NCBI GenBank assembly: GCA_942159475.1
Contig: OW804096.1
Location: forward strand, 40,113,744 to 40,177,743
Source: Sthenelais limicola
Taxonomy: Eukaryota; Annelida; Polychaeta; Phyllodocida; Sigalionidae
Length of the DNA: 64,000 bases
Direction: 5' to 3'
The notes under the pieces were generated by a model. It had not been told where the DNA came from. It ran no database searches and was given only the letters and a program-made list of their open reading frames with translations. How positions within the stretch are numbered: the first letter of the stretch is position 1; every line of letters begins with the position of its first letter. Positions 51,161 to 59,926 of this stretch are shown in pieces. The position numbers were made by a program, and so were the translations under genes.

Positions 51161-53956
51161 TTACAATTGTTGGTATATGAATTTCCAAGGCTTGAACAGC
51201 TTTTTGGCTGTATTATTATATTCTGCTGCGATCTTTAGACTACCTAGCCTTTTTTTTAGTTCTGGCAAGAATTGTACATATTCAATGTTATTTGCTCCGA
51301 AGAGCCTTTGGCGGTGGATGTAAGATTTCCCTGCTAGAATGATGAAGTTAATTTGTTGAGTTTTAACTCCTTTACCTCTTAGACCGAAGAAGATCTGTTG
51401 AGGGGTAAAAGGTTGTCTTATAATTGTACTAAACCCAATTAGATTGGAAATCCAATCCTTGATGTCGTTCCAAAAGACTTCTACCTTGTTACATCTTATG
51501 AAGAAGTGCATTATATCGTCACGTCTGCCACAATAGTCACAATCGTTATACAATTTGATGGACATGTGTTTAAGTTTAACATTACAGCAAATGTTACGAT
51601 GAAGGATCTTATATTGTAAGGCTTGTAGCCTCACGTCTATGGTAATTTTATAGGGTAGTTGGAAGATATGTTTCCAAGTTTCCTCTTCGTCTAGGTGATC
51701 ATTTACATTGAGTATTTCTGACCACTTAGCCAGCTTGGGTATATCAATTTTGGTGCCTAAAATAAACATATCGTATAATATTTTCGCGTTGGATTTTAAT
51801 ATATTGACTCTAGTGGCGCCAATTTTCACCATTACTTCTTCGGCAACAACATTTAGTTCTAGAGGATTTATCATTCTTTTCCACTTGTTTGGAATGGCAT
51901 GCATTACCTGTATTCTATCATAAAAATGAACATCAATACCATATCTTTGTTCTAGTTGGTCATGCGACATAAATTTTACATTGTTGTCATATACATCTTT
52001 GACCTGGACGATGTTAGCATCTTTCCAACTGCTGAAATTGATAGTTTTCTTATTACATTTGATATGTGAGTTTCTCCAAATTCTTTCTTTGAGAACCTCT
52101 GCTGATGATTCAGGGCCGTGTTTATAATAAACTTCAGCCCAAACCTCAAACATTTCTTGATAAAATTCATTGTGGAGTTTGCTAGTTTTTTCCCTCGACA
52201 GAAATATATTGTCGATGGATCTATTCTCAATCGTTCTTAACACATCAGACCATTTATCGTTGGGCGCTAAGAGCGCTCTTTGTACCCATCTTAATCTGTT
52301 TACTTTAATTATGTCAGATAAGGATCTCAGGCCCAGGCCACCTCTGTCGATGGTTTGATTGAGCCATTTGGTACCGATTTTGTTGGATCCGTTGTTCCAG
52401 ATATAATTAAGAATTGTGCCTTCGAAGATCTTGACTGTTTCTTTACATATTGTGATACAAGATAGTACATATTGTATTTTAGACAAGAGCAATGTGTTGC
52501 AAATAACAATTTTACCTTTGATTGTAAGGCTTCTGTTGCCCCATGTATTGGCTACCTCTTTGATTTCATCCGATAAGGATTTACAATTTTTTTCCACCAT
52601 TTTGAGGTGCTCGCGAGGGTATGTTAGGACAATGCCTAAGATTTTCATTTCTTGGACCCAATTGATCTCTCTAATCTCGTCATTTAAGCATTGGATGTTG
52701 CCTATATTAAAACCTTTAGTCTTTCTGATGTTTAGGTTCAGGCCTGAGACTTCAGAGAAATTTTGAATGGTTTCTAAAGCTTTTATCAAGGCGTTTTCGT
52801 TCTTTAATGTGAGTGTTATGTCGTCGGCAAACTGTACAAGTTTGCTGAGGTGGGTACCAATGTTAATTCCATCGATTTTGTCATTTAATCTAATCTTTTC
52901 GGCCAATTTTTCTATGACTAGGGTGAATAGGGTAGATGAAAGGGGGTCCCCCTGTTTCATCCCCCTATTGATCTCGAACCATGTCGAGATTGAGCCATTA
53001 TTGCTGAAGCATGCTTTGGAGTTATGGAGTAGGGTTTTGACCCACTTGATGATATATTCGCTAATATTATATGATTCTAAGCAACGGAGCAGAAAATCCC
53101 AATCAATACTATCGTAGGCTTTAGAGAAATCGAGAGACAGAACGAATCCCTCTTGGTTATTCTCCTGCAGCCACCAGATTGTGTCATCAATTCGTCTTAC
53201 TGCGTCACCTATGTACCTATTCTTAACGAAACCATGTTGGTCTTGGTCGATTAAATTTGGAAGAAAGGTATTCAATCTATTAGCTATTACTTTGGATATT
53301 AGTTTGTAATCCGAGTTGAGTAATGTTATGGGTCTCCAGTTAGCGATGTACCTGGAGTCCACCCCTTTCTTGGGTATAACATTTACTATTCCTCTGGATT
53401 GGTCTCTAGACATTTCTTCGTTGTCAATACACTCATTTAACATTTCCATAAAGAGATCTTTGATCTCAGACCAACACGCCTTATAGAATGCTACACCTAG
53501 CCCATCCGTGCCTGGGGATTTGCCAGACTTTGTACTCTTTAGTGCTGAAACAACTTCATGTTCAGAGATATTTCTCTCTAAAAAGGTTTTCTCTTGGTCG
53601 CTTAATTTCTTACTCTCATCGTACTCGATGAAGTTATGTGTGTCAGGGTGGCTCAGTTCCTTCTTAGAATATAGGGCTTTATAAAAATTCATTCCTATAC
53701 CTAGTATTTCTTTCGGTTCTGAGACCGTAACATTATTGTGGATTAATGTTTTTATTACCTTTTTCTCTGCGTTCCATTTTTCTAAGTTGAGAAAGTATTT
53801 TGAGGCCCTTTCCCCATTTACGAGCCAGTTGGCTTTTGACCTCATAAGAGCTCCCCTGGCTTTGTATCTTTCGATACTATCTAATTTGTTTTTTAGAGAT
53901 TCAAATTCCTCTAATTCGACTACATTCATGTTTTTTAGACAATCAAGGTCGTTCAA
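51161..53956 (-). CDS. LINE ORF2, reverse transcriptase part
   Basis: A 931-codon open frame. RT blocks are visible: IANWRPITLLNSDYKLISKV (~204-223), QHGFVKNRYIGDA (240-252), VLSLDFSKAYDSID (272-285, first catalytic Asp), RGMKQGDPLSSTLF (331-344) and LVQFADDITL (373-382, the catalytic Asp pair). A Cys/His motif CDYCGRRDDIMHFFIRC begins near residue 806, like the C-terminal knuckle of L1/Tx1-type elements. The frame continues upstream of its first ATG (LRDRNSDERICRKRLNDLD) and is one reading-frame shift away from the endonuclease frame. A single indel near 54,010-54,030 therefore splits what would be one ORF2 of about 1,250 residues. It copies element RNA at a nicked target site. Confidence 0.92.
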   Translation of the reverse strand: MNDLDCLKNMNVVELEEFESLKNKLDSIERYKARGALMRSKANWLVNGERASKYFLNLEKWNAEKKVIKTLIHNNVTVSEPKEILGIGMNFYKALYSKKELSHPDTHNFIEYDESKKLSDQEKTFLERNISEHEVVSALKSTKSGKSPGTDGLGVAFYKACWSEIKDLFMEMLNECIDNEEMSRDQSRGIVNVIPKKGVDSRYIANWRPITLLNSDYKLISKVIANRLNTFLPNLIDQDQHGFVKNRYIGDAVRRIDDTIWWLQENNQEGFVLSLDFSKAYDSIDWDFLLRCLESYNISEYIIKWVKTLLHNSKACFSNNGSISTWFEINRGMKQGDPLSSTLFTLVIEKLAEKIRLNDKIDGINIGTHLSKLVQFADDITLTLKNENALIKALETIQNFSEVSGLNLNIRKTKGFNIGNIQCLNDEIREINWVQEMKILGIVLTYPREHLKMVEKNCKSLSDEIKEVANTWGNRSLTIKGKIVICNTLLLSKIQYVLSCITICKETVKIFEGTILNYIWNNGSNKIGTKWLNQTIDRGGLGLRSLSDIIKVNRLRWVQRALLAPNDKWSDVLRTIENRSIDNIFLSREKTSKLHNEFYQEMFEVWAEVYYKHGPESSAEVLKERIWRNSHIKCNKKTINFSSWKDANIVQVKDVYDNNVKFMSHDQLEQRYGIDVHFYDRIQVMHAIPNKWKRMINPLELNVVAEEVMVKIGATRVNILKSNAKILYDMFILGTKIDIPKLAKWSEILNVNDHLDEEETWKHIFQLPYKITIDVRLQALQYKILHRNICCNVKLKHMSIKLYNDCDYCGRRDDIMHFFIRCNKVEVFWNDIKDWISNLIGFSTIIRQPFTPQQIFFGLRGKGVKTQQINFIILAGKSYIHRQRLFGANNIEYVQFLPELKKRLGSLKIAAEYNNTAKKLFKPWKFIYQQL

Positions 53957-53987
53957 CCGCTTTCTGCATATTCTTTCGTCAGAGTTT

Positions 53988-54899
53988 CTATCTCTCAGCT
54001 TCCTCTTTGCACATGGTAATAGAATTTAATTTTATGATATATTTGAACAAGTCCCATCGTTCTCTGGCTGGGGCAGTGCCATATTCATTGTTTACCTCTA
54101 CCAAAGTGTCTTTAACCATTGATATGTAATTGGGATCTTCTAGAATTTTATCATTTAACTTCCATAAACCACTGCTTCTTCTGTTGGAAAGTGTACTCAC
54201 ATTGATAGTAACCGTTTTATGGTCAGTAGACTCACATATTTCGGTTTGACATTGGGTGACTCTGTTAATCATACCATTATCTACAAAAATATAGTCTAGT
54301 CTTGATATGGAGTTGGAATTAGCTCTTCTCCAAGTATGAATCGGTTTACCATCTTCTTGTATTTTACATATGTCTACCAAATCGAGCTCTTCTAGCATAT
54401 CATTCAAGACAACTTTGTTTTTAAACTTGTCGCCTTGATCGAGGTCAATGTTGAAATCACCTAAAAGTACCAATCTATCGAAATTAGATTTTTCAATGAT
54501 ATCTCTTATGCTACCTAATACCTTGACCTGGTCATTTGGGTAATTGCTTGTTGGCATATAAGTATTAATGATCAAAAATATTTCATCTTCTATTTTTGTT
54601 CTTACGTATATGATTCTACCGTCAAGGTCTCTACCTTCAGAGTAATTTGAGAATTTTACATCTTTGGTGAATAATATTGCCACTCCTCTGCTATTTGAGA
54701 GACCGTGGCTTACACACATGTGGAATTTCCACTGGCTTTTCCAGATTTCAAAGCCCTCTTTCGTACTATGGGTTTCCTGCAACCCAATGATACCTTTTTT
54801 GATTTTACTGAGATTGGAGAACATAGATTTTCTTTTTTCAATACTATTTAGTCCGTTGACGTTGAGTGAGGTAAAGTTGATGCGGTCGTGCTTATACAT
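53988..54899 (-). CDS. LINE ORF2, APE-type endonuclease part
   Basis: A 303-codon frame starting 51 bp after the ORF1 stop. The apurinic-endonuclease fold motifs are intact and in order: INFTSLNVNGLNS (Asn), IIGLQETHS (catalytic Glu), NSRGVAILF, LIINTYMPTS, LVLLGDFNIDLD (Asp, Asn), SRLDYIFVD and STDHKTV (Asp-His). The enzyme nicks the target to prime reverse transcription. The frame ends MCKEEAER then TAG because of a 1-base shift into the RT frame. This could be a real inactivating mutation or an assembly error, since the rest of ORF2 is clean. Confidence 0.92.
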   Translation of the reverse strand: MYKHDRINFTSLNVNGLNSIEKRKSMFSNLSKIKKGIIGLQETHSTKEGFEIWKSQWKFHMCVSHGLSNSRGVAILFTKDVKFSNYSEGRDLDGRIIYVRTKIEDEIFLIINTYMPTSNYPNDQVKVLGSIRDIIEKSNFDRLVLLGDFNIDLDQGDKFKNKVVLNDMLEELDLVDICKIQEDGKPIHTWRRANSNSISRLDYIFVDNGMINRVTQCQTEICESTDHKTVTINVSTLSNRRSSGLWKLNDKILEDPNYISMVKDTLVEVNNEYGTAPARERWDLFKYIIKLNSITMCKEEAER

Positions 54900-54950
54900 G
54901 ATGGTGTGAATAGTCTAGTTCAATGAGGTTTTATATTAGTTGGTCATAGT

Positions 54951-55916
54951 TTAATCGCTTTCTTTGGGTTGGTAGAGTTGCTCTACGTTCTTCTTGTTGA
55001 GTACTTGTCTGAGGGCTTCCCAGGTTTTCCCTAGCAAATTACCCTCTGTGACCCATTTCTCGACCTTTAGAACGTCGGGATGGCTCAGGGTCATCCCGAT
55101 GCCCCACACTTCGTTTTTGGAAGCCTCTCCTAGTTGTTTTTCTCCCGTGTTTAGAAGGTACTGTCTGACAACCTCGTTCTGTTGGACTTTCGCCCGCAGC
55201 CCTTTGGTTAGCAGTTCAGCCCTCCTCTTTTCCAATGTTTCGTCGACCTCTCCTCTTTTGAACTCGTTCAGTACTTCCTTGGCTCTGGCTGGGTCTTTCT
55301 GTCTCATAACGAATTCCGCTTTGAGGGGATCTTTTGCTATCTTTGCCCTCCAATAGGCAAGGTATTGTTCGACGTGGTCGAACCGTCTCTTGTCTAGATT
55401 GAAGGGGGACGGGTACTGGTTTGACAAGGGGTTCTCTCTCGTGAAAAAGACGAATGCATACAAGGATTCTTTCTTGGAGAGAAAGCTAAGCGTGAATTTA
55501 GTTGGGAGCGTTTCCAAGCAGTTATGTGCATACGTGACATTTCCTATCTTGACATTGCCATTGTTGTTAAAGGCTTTCTTGCCTGCTGCTCGTGCGGTTT
55601 TAACAACAATGTTGGCCCTATGGATCCTCTCTCTTAACATAAGGGGGAGATCCTGTTTGACATAAAGCGGCTTTTTTCCATCTACTTTGTCCTGATTTTT
55701 TAGATTAGCGCGTTTGTCCCATACTTCTAGTGCGTGATCGACGGTTTCGAAGACAACCTTTATGGGGGCTTGGGCTCCTTTCCCCATTCTGAAGACTTCG
55801 GAGATGCCTTCGCTTTCGGCGCCCATTATTCCGCGAAACACGTCTTCTTGTAACCTATCTTCTATTTTGGCTTCAGCCCCTTGCACAAGGGCCTGGAAGT
55901 CCTTGTCATCTTTCAT
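54951..55916 (-). CDS. LINE ORF1: RRM-like region fused to a NADAR domain
   Basis: 321 codons from the first ATG inside the insertion. Residues ~35-115 resemble the RRM-type nucleic-acid-binding part of L1/Tx1 ORF1 proteins: VFRMG, APIKVVFETVDHALEVWDK, LYVKQDLPLMLRERIHRA. Residues ~140-310 match the NADAR/YbiA family: FVFFTRENPLSNQYPSPFNL (the FSNF..F segment), FDHVEQYLAYWRAK (the conserved [T/V]EHY helix with its Glu), VVRQYLLNTGEKQLGEAS, NEVWGIGMTLSHP and GNLLGKTWEALRQVL. NADAR proteins cleave N-glycosidic bonds in riboflavin intermediates and ADP-ribosyl-guanine adducts. The conserved Glu is present, so activity is possible. No coiled coil is seen upstream; the 5' end is probably truncated. 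Confidence 0.85.
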   Translation of the reverse strand: MKDDKDFQALVQGAEAKIEDRLQEDVFRGIMGAESEGISEVFRMGKGAQAPIKVVFETVDHALEVWDKRANLKNQDKVDGKKPLYVKQDLPLMLRERIHRANIVVKTARAAGKKAFNNNGNVKIGNVTYAHNCLETLPTKFTLSFLSKKESLYAFVFFTRENPLSNQYPSPFNLDKRRFDHVEQYLAYWRAKIAKDPLKAEFVMRQKDPARAKEVLNEFKRGEVDETLEKRRAELLTKGLRAKVQQNEVVRQYLLNTGEKQLGEASKNEVWGIGMTLSHPDVLKVEKWVTEGNLLGKTWEALRQVLNKKNVEQLYQPKESD

Positions 55917-55967
55917 TACTGCCCCTTCCTTCAGGGCTCTAATATCTGCGTCCTGTCTGTTATCCCT

Positions 55968-55981
55968 GCCCTGGCTTATAT
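55968..55981 (+). repeat. LINE target-site duplication, 5' side
   Basis: GCCCTGGCTTATAT, a perfect match to 50,844-50,857. The target lies in a short region with several GGCTTATAT motifs (55,974; ~56,014; ~56,029), so the insertion site itself is repetitive. Confidence 0.9.
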
Positions 55982-56129
55982 TAATTTCAAATGGTGAATT
56001 GACCCGGCTTATATTCAGGGTGGGCTTATATTTCAATAACTGAAAACTAATAGATTTAATACAGTAGCCCTGCCACACTTGTACACAACAGGGATTACAT
56101 ACAGTAGTAGCCCTGCCACACTTGTACAC

Positions 56130-56840
56130 TTAACTGAAACTCATTTTTATTTTCATCTTCATTCATTGCTCTTGTTTTCGTGTTTCAAACTTCAATTCAA
56201 CAAAAAAAACCACCCCTCTCCCCATCACAAACATTTTCCCTCCCACCCACCCCAAACCCTGATACACATGCTCACCCCAACTATCTTGTCTCTAACCTAT
56301 TCTCTCTCTTCATGCCTCTGTAAGTTTTTTTATTCTCTACTTTTAAATCTCTATTTCAACTGGGTTAAATATATCACCTAATTGTGGGTTTTGCAATGTG
56401 ATGGGAGTCCTTTTTTCTCTGCCCTTTACACCCTGTCTGTCAGCCCTTTCTTTTCTGAAATACATTTATCCCTCCCACTTCCTCATGTGTTCTCCTTTCA
56501 ATATCTAAACACCCTTGCAACTATTTGTGTCCTATTATTTTAATTGCTCTGTATCCTTCTTTCATTTTCTCTTGTCCCCCTTTTCTGTCTCCTTTTATGC
56601 TTCTGTTTCTGATTGCATCCCCTGTTCTGCTGCCCCTCTAACCCTTTCCAAATCCTTTCCTGATTCATTCTCTCTAATAGTTGTGATAATAACTTCTACA
56701 AATACAATTAAACAGATTTTTCCTTTTATCTACTTCCATGTGCCTCTGCTCTACTCCTTCCCTATTTTCAACACTCCCCCCTCCCCCTTTCTCTGTCCAC
56801 TGTTGCCTGTTATTTCCTTGCCTCTAGTCCACTAGACTAT
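56130..56840 (+). repeat. Pyrimidine-skewed tract
   Basis: About 700 bp strongly enriched for C and T on the plus strand with few G, but not a simple repeat. Plus-strand Ser/Leu/Phe/Pro frames here (56,079-56,381 and 56,515-56,835) reflect composition and have no family resemblance. Confidence 0.7.
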
Positions 56841-57240
56841 CTTCTACTAATGCATGATTAATGTCATATCAACAAATGACCCTATCTAAAAGATCTTCCA
56901 CCCTAGCAAAATGTGACTAAGTCATTTATTAAGGATATAAACACATCATTTTTATCCAATATTGAGTATTCATTTGTTGATAGAAATGTGATATGGCTCC
57001 AACATAGTGTTCGGCTAAATTTTACACCTATTTCAGTAAGCCAGGAATTTGGTGATTATTATTTGATTGCTGAAAATTACCTGGGTCAGGATTCGATGGG
57101 ACCACTATTCAATTTGAAAATTAGATATAACAATAACCTACTTTAACAACAAAAGGAGTGACCCATGCAAAAGTGTACTTTACTGTTCAAACCTTGTGGC
57201 TTGTTGAAGGATGGGATTGAGAAAACAGTCATTAAATAGA

Positions 57241-57330
57241 GTGAGTGAGTGAGTGAGATTGGTGGCTTTACGCCCTTATCAACACTTTAAAGTGTTATAT
57301 CAAGGGCGGGAGAGCTGAGAGGGAGGCAGT
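57241..57330 (+). repeat. (GTGA)n followed by a palindromic interspersed-repeat-like block
   Basis: A short GTGA repeat leads into GGTGGCTTTACGCCCTTATC, the perfect 16-bp palindrome AACACTTTAAAGTGTT (57,281-57,296), and then ATATCAAGGGCGGG. CGCCCTT and AAGGGCG pair outside the palindrome, giving a nested hairpin (57,271-57,307). It resembles 'ggttttacgcc..' SINE-like repeats of marine invertebrates. Confidence 0.5.
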
Positions 57331-57639
57331 TTATGATCATACCCAGGAAATAGAGATAGAGAAGAAGGGAGAGAGACAGAGAAATAAAAAATAACATCAA
57401 ATATTTTTAAATTGCATATTTAAGAACATACATATTCCCAAAATATGCACTACAATGTGATGAATGCCTCTTGACATGAAATATATACATATATGACTCA
57501 GCATTGATAATGTTTAAATCGGGCAATTATAAATAGAGAATGAACATGTTTTCTTTACCTGCTTGCCAAGGTGACATGACCCTTCCATGCTCCTGACGCC
57601 CCCCAAAATGGGGTCCCTGGCCCCCTAGCTTATTTATAA

Positions 57640-58040
57640 TAAATATTTATTAACATTGCACAATTAATGACACCAGTTATGTGAAAACAGGATAATTACT
57701 ACCATAGTTATAGCAGTTTGAATATGCTCACCTTACATGTAATGGTGGACTGAGCACTGCTAAAAAAAAAGGGGGGCCCCAAGCCCCCCCCCCCTATCTT
57801 AATTTGATTGCAAATGATGCAGTTTCCAAATTAAACATTTAATGACACCAGTTATGTTCAAATCAGACTAGTATTACTAAAGTTCTAGCAGTTTGAACAT
57901 CTTCACTTATAATGGTCTGTAATGGTGAATGTACCCATGTCCCGGAAATGGGGGGGGGGGGCCTTACTTTAATATTATTTGCAAATATATGATACTGTGG
58001 CATCATTACAAATTTAATAATACAAGATATGTTCAAATTA
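57640..58040 (+). repeat. ~175-bp tandem array, left part
   Basis: A landmark AATGACACCAGTTATG recurs at 57,667 and 57,841, and in degenerate form (aataatacaagatatg) at 58,016, giving a period of about 174-175 bp. Each unit also has 'aaagttctagcagtttgaa' and a C- or G-homopolymer segment. Confidence 0.75.
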
Positions 58041-59122
58041 AATTCTTTCACGGTATCTTCTCTTGACCTTTGAGAGCGTCAGAAGCTTGAGCTAGTGCTG
58101 ATAGGGAGTTCATCAGGAGTGCTTGGATTGATTGAAGGTCGATGTCTCTTTCTTTCCCTCTCTTGGGGAGTTTACCCCCAATTCCTTCATTGACCCTTGG
58201 TACTTTTATCTCAGGGCAGTTACCCGGACGCTTGTAAAGCTCCTTAAATACTGCAATTTCATCTCTGGATGTGAAATCTGTTTTATTAGCACAATTTGTG
58301 GTGAAAAGAGCGATCTCATGGTGAACGTCACTCCCCGCGAGGGGGTCTTGTTCCGCTCGGATATTATATAACAGAGGGGGAACGACTGCAAGTGTTATCT
58401 TCGTCGTTATCTTGTCCGGAATCATTTTCGGAGCGAGGCTTTTTGTTCTCCAGTACGCTAGCTAGAAGCTGCTTCATGCAGTCGTTATTTTGCTGGATTG
58501 CATCAGTTTGATTTTGCATGGCTCTTGAGATTAGTCTTAGGGCTTTGGATTCACCGACGGATTCATCGTCTTCGGATTCATATTCATCTCCGCTATCCTC
58601 TTCGGGTTTGTCATTATCGGTATTCTCTTTTTGTTTTGCGGCCCGATCTAACTTCATTTGTTTGACTTTTTCTTCAGCCTCTCGAACTTTTGCTGCCCTT
58701 TCTGCATTTAATCTGTCATCTTCCTCTCTCTGGAGTCTGGCCTTCTCTAGCTCAGATGCCCGTATCTGCGCCCGACTCAACTGAGTTTCGGCACGGGAGT
58801 CCCCCATCTTAGATTGTGTCACACGTGGTGGCCGTCTGGGGGTTAGAAAGAGATAAAATTCATTAAATAAAAGAAAAGAGAGATAATAAACATAGTCCCT
58901 ACGGGATCTATATGCATTGGTAGGGCACACCACAACTTTTTGTAAAACATAATTGAAGATTGTTAGTATAAAACAACTTACATTTTGTTCTAGTCGGACG
59001 AGTGAAAAAATGGCGGATCACGCGGCTGTTGACTTCTCGTAGACTGACGAAACGGTCACGTGGCACGACGCTTCCGATCTCCTATGTGCTTGCCGCCTCC
59101 TGACGAGAATGAAGTGAAGCAT
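58041..59122 (-). mobile_element. DIRS-gag-like element inserted in the ~175-bp array
   Basis: The tandem-array sequence stops at about 58,040 and resumes at about 59,123. Subtracting this ~1.08-kb interval restores the array's period (about 172 bp between landmarks), so it is an insertion. It contains only gag-like coding sequence on the minus strand. Its high-coordinate end (58,995-59,110: gtgaaaaaatggcggatcacgcgg..ttgacttctcgtagactgacgaaa) is repeated at 63,858-63,965, defining a family terminus. Exact edges and duplication are uncertain. Confidence 0.6.
58048..58807 (-). pseudogene. Gag-like ORF of the DIRS-type element, frame-broken
   Basis: From ATG at 58,807 (MGDSRAETQLSRAQIRASEL) the protein is a highly charged coiled coil (KAR..EREEDDRL.., EEKVKQMKLDRAAKQKEN), then an acidic GDEYESEDDESVGES region. 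The frame ends at about 58,364. A second, shifted frame (to 58,048) carries CPEIKVPRVNEGIGGKLPKR and DLQSIQALLMNSL, which match the 'CP..VPRVN..I...L......D..LQ.IQ..L' segment typical of DIRS gag-like proteins. The two frames overlap and appear to be one gene split by an indel. Confidence 0.5.
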
Positions 59123-59560
59123 AATTATAATTACCAAAGTTCTAGTAATGTGAAGTGTATACCTTATATATTGAGGTATTTTGAGCCCCCTCCCCCCAAA
59201 TCGGGGATCCAGGTCCCCCCTAGCTAAACAATACTTACTAATATAGTTACATGTCTTTATTCGAAAGATAATGACACCAATTATGTTCAAATCGGACCAT
59301 TATTTCAAAAGTTATGATATTTTTACTTAATCACTGAAGGGGGTTCAGCCCCCAATTATAATTGCCCCCCACGGCCCCCCTGGCGGGATGATCGTTGTAC
59401 ACTCGGACCAAAATTGTTGCTGAGATCCTAAGCTTTCATTTGGTACCAAAAAGTAAACTTTACACGACTTTGAACTGACTGCCCCTCCAGGCACCCCACT
59501 AGAATACTCGTTGTGTACAATTGTATATGACAAGTAAATAAAGTTTTATGTTTTTTTTAA
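59123..59560 (+). repeat. ~175-bp array, right part, and degenerate flank
   Basis: Resumes with 'attataattaccaaagttctagtaatgtgaag', the middle of a unit. The next landmark AATGACACCAATTATG is at 59,272. Homopolymer-rich blocks (gccccctcccccc, cccccac) continue the pattern, then decay. Confidence 0.65.
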
Positions 59561-59926
59561 AAAAAATCTGTCTTAATTTATTATAACCTGGCAAAAATAA
59601 TTAAGAATTCGTCGAATCACATAATAATTAACCCTTCTAAATATTGACACAAAAATGCTTAGTTACACTCCCACTGACACTTAATTATTATTATGCAGAA
59701 TATTTTTTTCATTTACTCAATAACGTTTCTTAAAACATATAGAGTATTATACAAAGAGAAATGTCCAATTAGCAATGTTACTATCACATTCGGGCAGTTT
59801 AAGGGCATCTAGCACAACAGTCATTTTTACGTCCTCTCTCTTCTCTGGTTTTCAGGCACGCCAAATAAACTGAAATAGGCAATAGTGACAAAATTATTGG
59901 TTATTTATAAAATTTATGTCATATAT

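Larger units (their letters stand above)
50858..55967 (-). mobile_element. LINE retrotransposon with NADAR-bearing ORF1
   Basis: A 5.1-kb insertion reading on the minus strand: ORF1 (RRM-like plus NADAR), a 51-bp gap, ORF2 (APE endonuclease, reverse transcriptase, CCHC-like C-terminal motif), a ~290-bp 3'UTR, and a poly(A) of about 12 nt ending at 50,858. A perfect 14-bp duplication (GCCCTGGCTTATAT) brackets it, as expected for target-primed reverse transcription. The first ORF1 ATG is about 50 bp inside the 5' edge and the frame is open to the edge, so the copy is probably slightly 5'-truncated. RT and C-terminal features suggest the L1/Tx1 group. It has one frameshift in ORF2 and is otherwise well preserved, which implies recent activity. 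Confidence 0.9.

Noticed and set aside
54994..56043. Plus-strand frames of 90-120 codons across the LINE ORF1
   Set aside because: They are antisense shadows of ORF1, which carries recognisable RRM-like and NADAR motifs.
55917..56129. N-terminal extension of LINE ORF1 to an ATG at 56,129
   Set aside because: The extension crosses the element's 5' edge and the target-site duplication (55,968-55,981) into flanking host DNA, so that ATG is not part of the element.
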